Below, in pieces: positions 32,513 to 35,849 of a stretch of 35,849 nt of DNA. The notes under the pieces are model-generated. The model saw only the letters and a list, made by a program, of their open reading frames with translations, made no database searches and had not been told where the DNA came from. The translations under genes and the position numbers were made by a program. Within the stretch, counting starts at the first letter, position 1. The number at the start of each line of letters is the position of its first letter. Origin of the DNA: Coleofasciculus sp. FACHB-1120 (GTDB lineage: Bacteria; Cyanobacteriota; Cyanobacteriia; Cyanobacteriales; FACHB-T130); the NCBI RefSeq assembly GCF_014698845.1, contig NZ_JACJTV010000044.1, forward strand, positions 1 through 35,849, read 5' to 3'.

Positions 32513-33282
32513 CCAAAACCTCCCAGAGATCTATGTATTTTTAGCAGTCTTCATCGACTCAATCATTTCTGGCAATCTAGCTCTATATCTACACTGCCAG
32601 TTCCTCAGGCTAAAAAAAAGTATCATTAGCCAGCCGTTCTAACCTACGTAACCGAAGACTCCCTAATTTCCGTTGCGAAAAGAGTATCTCCAACCCCATG
32701 AGAGCGCGATTGGAATACTTTCACGCTGATTGGAGAAGGTGCTACGGCTCTTGAAGGATGGAATGGTCATAAATTACTACATTTGGCAAAGTATCTATAC
32801 ATTTTCCGTGAGGTTTTGTCATACTGGTTCTTTGTTCAAAGCCGCTCAAGTCCCTAAAATCGCTACCCAAGCGCAGTTGATCCTGAGCCTTGAGTGCCTA
32901 CCTTCATCCTATCCTCCAAGTTAGTTTAGCTTGATCCTTGAACACAAGGGCTTCTCCCGAAAGACACTTTTATTCGTTTACCAGCTAACCGTCAGATGAT
33001 TTATCCGGATTCGCTCGGCAAATTCAATTTTTTTAGACCAAAAAGACTTAAAACAAACCGCCAGACTGCTCATCGTGGAGAATTGACGATTACGAGATAT
33101 TTTCACTAACTGGGGAGAGCGACGATAATTGTCTAAAATGCTCATTACGTCATTAAACTTGGGAATATTAATAAGGTGAGGAAGCGGTTTTTCGCCTTCC
33201 AAAGCGCTTATTTCCCCGACTCGGCCTGTTTGCTTAAAATACCTCTGTCTGTTAATCATAATCCAGTTCTTAGTGGAAAGTT
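32513..33282. other. Intergenic region without supported genes
   Basis: About 770 bases between the divergent CPP1-like and response-regulator genes. Open frames at 32730-32924 (plus) and 32978-33259 (minus) have no motif, no good ribosome-binding site and no family resemblance. No HIP1 site, RNA gene or strong hairpin was seen. Promoters for both flanking genes should be here. Confidence 0.5.
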
Positions 33283-34014
33283 ATGGTCATGGCTTCCGCA
33301 ACTCACAAGATTCTTGTCGTAGATGACGATCCTGCCATCCGGAATCTCATCTATCGTTTCTTAAGTCAAAACTATCAAATGGAGTCTGCTGAAGACGGCA
33401 AGACCGCCCGCGCCGTGTTTGATCAATTCAATCCAAACCTGGTGATTCTGGACGTGAATTTGCCTGACGCGAATGGCTATCAACTCTGCAAAGAATTACA
33501 AAGCCGCACCGACGTATTAGTGCTGCTGCTAACGAGTCGCGCCGACGAAAACGATAAAATCCACGGATTCTCTCAAGGTGCGGATGACTACATTACCAAG
33601 CCTTTTAGCTTGCAAGAGTTGGGCGTCCGAGTCGGGGCACTTTTAAAGCGCCATCGACCCCTGAAAGTTGCCGAACAGCAACGCCTCATCTTTGACAAAC
33701 TGGTGATCGATCCAGTGCGTCGAGAGGTAAATCTGAGCGACCAACCAGTACCCCTGACCGCCTTAGAATTTAATTTGTTGCATTTTTTGGCAAGTCATCC
33801 TGGTCGGGTTTGGCGTCGAGCAGAGCTAATTAAGGAAGTTTGGGCTTCTGACTACATTGGAGATCCACGGGTCGTTGACGTTCATATCGGGCAGATTCGC
33901 AAGAAGATTGAAATCGATTCTACTCAGCCTGAGTTAATTCAAACGGTTCGGGGCGTCGGTTACAAGTTTGAAGTTCCGGGTAAACCCGAACTCAATGGCA
34001 AAGCGGAACGCTGA
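33283..34014 (+). CDS. OmpR-family response regulator
   Basis: 243 residues: a receiver domain (about 9-123) with the acidic pocket D14-D16, phospho-acceptor D57 in VILDVNLPDANG, T84 and K106 in DDYITKPFS. A winged-helix DNA-binding domain (about 138-232) follows, with LTALEFNLLHFLASHPGRVWRR and VDVHIGQIRKKIE, ending in the GVGYKFE wing. It is complete and should be phosphorylated by a sensor kinase, but none is adjacent. I do not assign it to a named cyanobacterial regulator. ATG at 33283 or 33289 are both possible. Confidence 0.92.
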   Translation: MVMASATHKILVVDDDPAIRNLIYRFLSQNYQMESAEDGKTARAVFDQFNPNLVILDVNLPDANGYQLCKELQSRTDVLVLLLTSRADENDKIHGFSQGADDYITKPFSLQELGVRVGALLKRHRPLKVAEQQRLIFDKLVIDPVRREVNLSDQPVPLTALEFNLLHFLASHPGRVWRRAELIKEVWASDYIGDPRVVDVHIGQIRKKIEIDSTQPELIQTVRGVGYKFEVPGKPELNGKAER

Positions 34015-34089
34015 AACGGGATAGTTCAAGAACATCAAAGCCTGAAATCATAGTTTTTGCTAGAGAAAAAACGCTTGAGTTCTTTTTTG

Positions 34090-35079
34090 ATGCCACACAA
34101 GTATCCGCAGAATACCAATCGGTTCGCTGTGCTACCCCCTCTCATCCTACTAAGCCTGGTTATGAGTCTTCTGCTGGGGGCTTGCACTGCCCCGGCTCTT
34201 TCCCCAAAGGCATCTGAATCGACATCTACCACTCTAACGGTTGCTGCTGCTGCTTCGTTGAGCGAAGCTTTTACAGAGATTGCCACATCCTTTCAAGCTC
34301 AGCTTCCGACTACAGTTAACTTTAATTTTGCCGCTTCTGGTTTCTTGCAAAAGCAAATTGAACGGGGTGCCCCCATTGATGTATTCGCGAGTGCAGCAGC
34401 TCGACCGATGGATGCTTTAGAAACGCAGAATTTATTGCTTCCCCAAACTCGCAAGACGTTTGGCCGTAATCAATTAGTCCTGGTGGCAATGACTGCTCAA
34501 ACCCCTTGGCTGAAGAAACTATCTGACTTAAGCAATAGTCGTTTGAAACGCTTAGCAATCGGGAATCCAGCGACAGTGCCAGCGGGAGAGTACGCAAAAA
34601 TGGCTCTGGAAAAAGAAAATCTTTATACCAAACTGGAAAAAGAAAAAAAGTTAGTTTTTGGTGACAATGTGCGTCAAGTTTTGACTTATGTGGAGCAGGG
34701 GAATGTTGACGCCGCCCTTGTTTACGCGACGGATGCGGCGATATCGAAAACAGTGAAGGTGATAAGCAGAATTTCCCTTGAATCAACTCAACCTATCAGC
34801 TATTGGATAGCAGTTGTTAAGCAAAGTCAAAATTCCCAGCAGGCAAAAGAATTCATCAACTTTGTTACCAGTTACAAAGGGCAGCAGATATTGCAGAAGT
34901 ACGGCTTTCTGCCAATTAGCTTTCTGCCAATTAGCGCCTACTCCCTTTCCTGTAGTCCCTCTAGAAATTCTCTATTGGATGCAGTACGGTTTAACCCCGT
35001 CTCTGCCCCGCCCCGTGAACCTACTAGCGCGGCAAGCTTAAAATGTTGGGGAGGAAGCAGAGAGCTATTCCCCCTATGA
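34090..35079 (+). CDS. modA: Molybdate ABC transporter substrate-binding protein with run-on tail
   Basis: ModA is the extracytoplasmic molybdate/tungstate-binding lipoprotein of the ModABC importer. There is an amino-terminal signal with lipobox LLGAC, then TLTVAAAASLSEAFTEIA, FNFAASGFLQKQIERGAPIDVFASA, FGRNQLVLV, NPATVPAGEYAK and VYATDAA, ending with the usual QQILQKYGFLP. After that comes an abnormal tail of about 55 residues: an in-frame 15-base tandem duplication (34904-34933, giving FLPISFLPIS), then coding through a dispersed 25-base repeat to a TGA at 35077. I prefer the ATG at 34090 over an upstream TTG at 34057. modB and modC are absent downstream, where insertion-sequence debris begins. 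Confidence 0.88.
   Translation: MPHKYPQNTNRFAVLPPLILLSLVMSLLLGACTAPALSPKASESTSTTLTVAAAASLSEAFTEIATSFQAQLPTTVNFNFAASGFLQKQIERGAPIDVFASAAARPMDALETQNLLLPQTRKTFGRNQLVLVAMTAQTPWLKKLSDLSNSRLKRLAIGNPATVPAGEYAKMALEKENLYTKLEKEKKLVFGDNVRQVLTYVEQGNVDAALVYATDAAISKTVKVISRISLESTQPISYWIAVVKQSQNSQQAKEFINFVTSYKGQQILQKYGFLPISFLPISAYSLSCSPSRNSLLDAVRFNPVSAPPREPTSAASLKCWGGSRELFPL
34904..34933 (+). repeat. 15-base tandem duplication in modA tail
   Basis: GCTTTCTGCCAATTA is present twice in perfect tandem. It keeps the frame and adds five residues just after the normal ModA end. Confidence 0.9.
34974..34998 (+). repeat. 25-base repeat, copy 2
   Basis: Identical to 1948-1972. It lies inside the run-on tail of modA and, as at the first site, leads into a C-rich segment (CCCCGTCTCTGCCCCGCCCC). 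Confidence 0.75.
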
Positions 35080-35275
35080 CTCATCGTGATAAGTACATTG
35101 TCAATCTGAGTGAAAGCGAACGTGAGCGGCTTAAGGATATTAGTAGAAACGGTCAAGCACCTGCCAAAAAAATCCTCTACGCCAGAATCTATTGCTGGCA
35201 GACCAGACTCATATAGAGGGAGGTTGGACAGACCAACGCATTAGACCTCTTGCGGAATTGAGTAGAATCAGCTAA
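35076..35275 (+). pseudogene. IS630-type transposase, amino-terminal remnant
   Basis: The ATG at 35076 opens a frame reading MTHRDKYIVNLSESERERL and on to AKKILYARI, the amino-terminal helix-turn-helix of IS630-family transposases. At about 35188 one base is missing and the homology continues in another frame as LLLADQTHIEGGW through QRIRPLAELSRI. It then breaks off near 35270, where unrelated sequence leads into the next element. The DDE domain is absent. The start overlaps the modA stop by four bases. Confidence 0.75.
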
Positions 35276-35314
35276 ACAAAGTTTAATGAATTGATAGTTA
35301 TAGTTCCTAAATTG

Positions 35315-35597
35315 ATGCGTTACAAAAAATAACTTGCATTGTCTGAATCTGACTTTAAAAGAATGTACGGGGTGAAACCGGAAACATTTTGGATGATGGT
35401 GAAAGTAGTACGGGATGGGAAAGAGGGCAGCCGTGGCAGCCATGCATCTATCCCAATTCCCGACCAAATCTTGTTAACAAGAGCAGTATTGGCGCGAGTA
35501 CAGAACTTACTTTCATATTGCTCAAGATTGGGGGATGCACGAATCAACAGCACAACGGACAGTGAAAAGAATTAAAAATTAATTAATAAAATCTGGA
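35315..35597 (+). pseudogene. IS5-type (DDE_Tnp_4-like) transposase, decayed amino-terminal part
   Basis: The frame starts ATG at 35315 (MRYKK), hits TAA at 35330, then continues in frame as LALSESDFKRMYGVKPETF and DQILLT. An extra base at about 35483 shifts the frame to QYWREYRTYFHIAQDWG, then HESTAQRTVKRIKN, TAA at 35580, and LIKSG. This is the helix-turn-helix region of IS5-group transposases of the DDE_Tnp_4 type common in cyanobacteria. Two nonsense codons and one frameshift make it dead. It ends exactly where the IS1-type element begins. Confidence 0.75.
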
Positions 35598-35849
35598 GGT
35601 GGTGCTAAACAAGTAATGATGCATTATAATCATGCACAAAATACCAAATGGCACCAATGTGATTCTCTAAGGACTTGGAAAAGGATAAGGTTTTTCGGAC
35701 TAATCGAGACACCCGTTGTCTCAATGTGTTGTTGAATCGCTCAATGTAACTCGTTTTGCCAGTTTCTTTACCCACTGCTCGATGCCGCTTGCTCGGTAGA
35801 ACTGCCGCATACGCTACCCAAAAATCCGTATAAACAACCGCGCATTGGC
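35598..35849. mobile_element. IS1-family element, one end, running off the window
   Basis: GGTGGTGCT at 35598-35606 resembles the GGTGATGCT terminus of IS1 and marks the probable element end. From there to the window end everything is the transposase gene on the minus strand. The other end lies outside. Confidence 0.7.
35605..35849 (-). CDS. IS1-family transposase (InsB-like), 3' part
   Basis: The last 81 codons of an IS1-family DDE transposase, open to the window edge and ending in TAG at 35605-35607. Readable motifs are VVYTDFWVAYAAVLPSKRH with the second catalytic Asp, GKETGKTSYIERFNNTLRQR with the catalytic Glu, VRKTLSFSKS, and NHIGAIWYFVHDYNAS at the end. No lesions are seen in the visible part, so this copy is younger than the IS630 and IS5 remnants beside it. 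The 5' part is outside the window, so activity cannot be judged. Confidence 0.88.
   Translation of the reverse strand, partial: QCAVVYTDFWVAYAAVLPSKRHRAVGKETGKTSYIERFNNTLRQRVSRLVRKTLSFSKSLENHIGAIWYFVHDYNASLLV

Noticed and set aside
32978-33259. Minus-strand open frame of 93 codons
   Set aside because: It has no recognisable domain, an unusual composition and no upstream signal; it lies in a promoter region for the response regulator.
35165-35190. Programmed frameshifting in the IS630 remnant at the A7 run
   Set aside because: The homology switches frame about 17 bases after the A-run, at ATC/CTA. The DDE part of the element is missing anyway, so a disabling deletion is simpler.

Overview
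The window is cyanobacterial chromosome. GCGATCGC palindromes (the HIP1 motif) occur about forty times, and the genes include chlorophyll (Mg-protoporphyrin IX methyltransferase), plastoquinone/tocopherol (UbiD, HPPD) and chloroplast-related (CPP1-like) functions. The codon use, dispersed G/C-rich repeats and large TPR-WD40 protein fit a filamentous, repeat-rich lineage, but the genus cannot be fixed from sequence alone.

Layout. 1-0.4 kb: remnant of a DUF4214-like protein. 0.5-4.2 kb (minus): ergothioneine genes egtC, egtB (overlapping) and egtD. 4.5-8.3 kb (plus): an accessory run of a KOW/SH3-like plus nucleotidyltransferase protein, a tandemly duplicated DUF6717 protein, a second nucleotidyltransferase, a zinc-ribbon membrane protein and a membrane-anchored dual-specificity phosphatase. 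8.3-11.2 kb (minus): DUF423 protein, small membrane protein, chlM, nagA. 11.4-16.7 kb (plus): purE, an ammonium transporter with a textbook NtcA box upstream, an SGNH hydrolase, ispH. 16.8-17.7 kb (minus): MscS channel. 18.5-20.4 kb (plus): SDR, GAF protein, DUF559 endonuclease bracketed by inverted repeats. 20.6-25.3 kb (minus): TPR-WD40 protein, SH3b protein, ubiD. 25.4-31.9 kb: NYN/LOTUS protein, cyclic-nucleotide-type MscS channel, SDR, HPPD, HAD phosphatase. 31.9-35.1 kb: CPP1-like protein, OmpR-type regulator, ModA. 35.1-35.8 kb: nested insertion-sequence debris (IS630 remnant, IS5-type remnant, then an IS1-family transposase running off the window).

Most genes are single housekeeping or stress genes without long operons. 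The ergothioneine genes form one pathway. UbiD and HPPD both serve quinone/tochromanol synthesis but are not adjacent. The unusual parts are (i) a dispersed repeat that is both a hairpin and a G-quadruplex motif, sitting in a fixed orientation just after stop codons and bracketing a DUF559 endonuclease gene; (ii) the paired nucleotidyltransferase cassette; (iii) small palindromic insertions with apparent target duplications; and (iv) the nested transposons that end the ModA locus.
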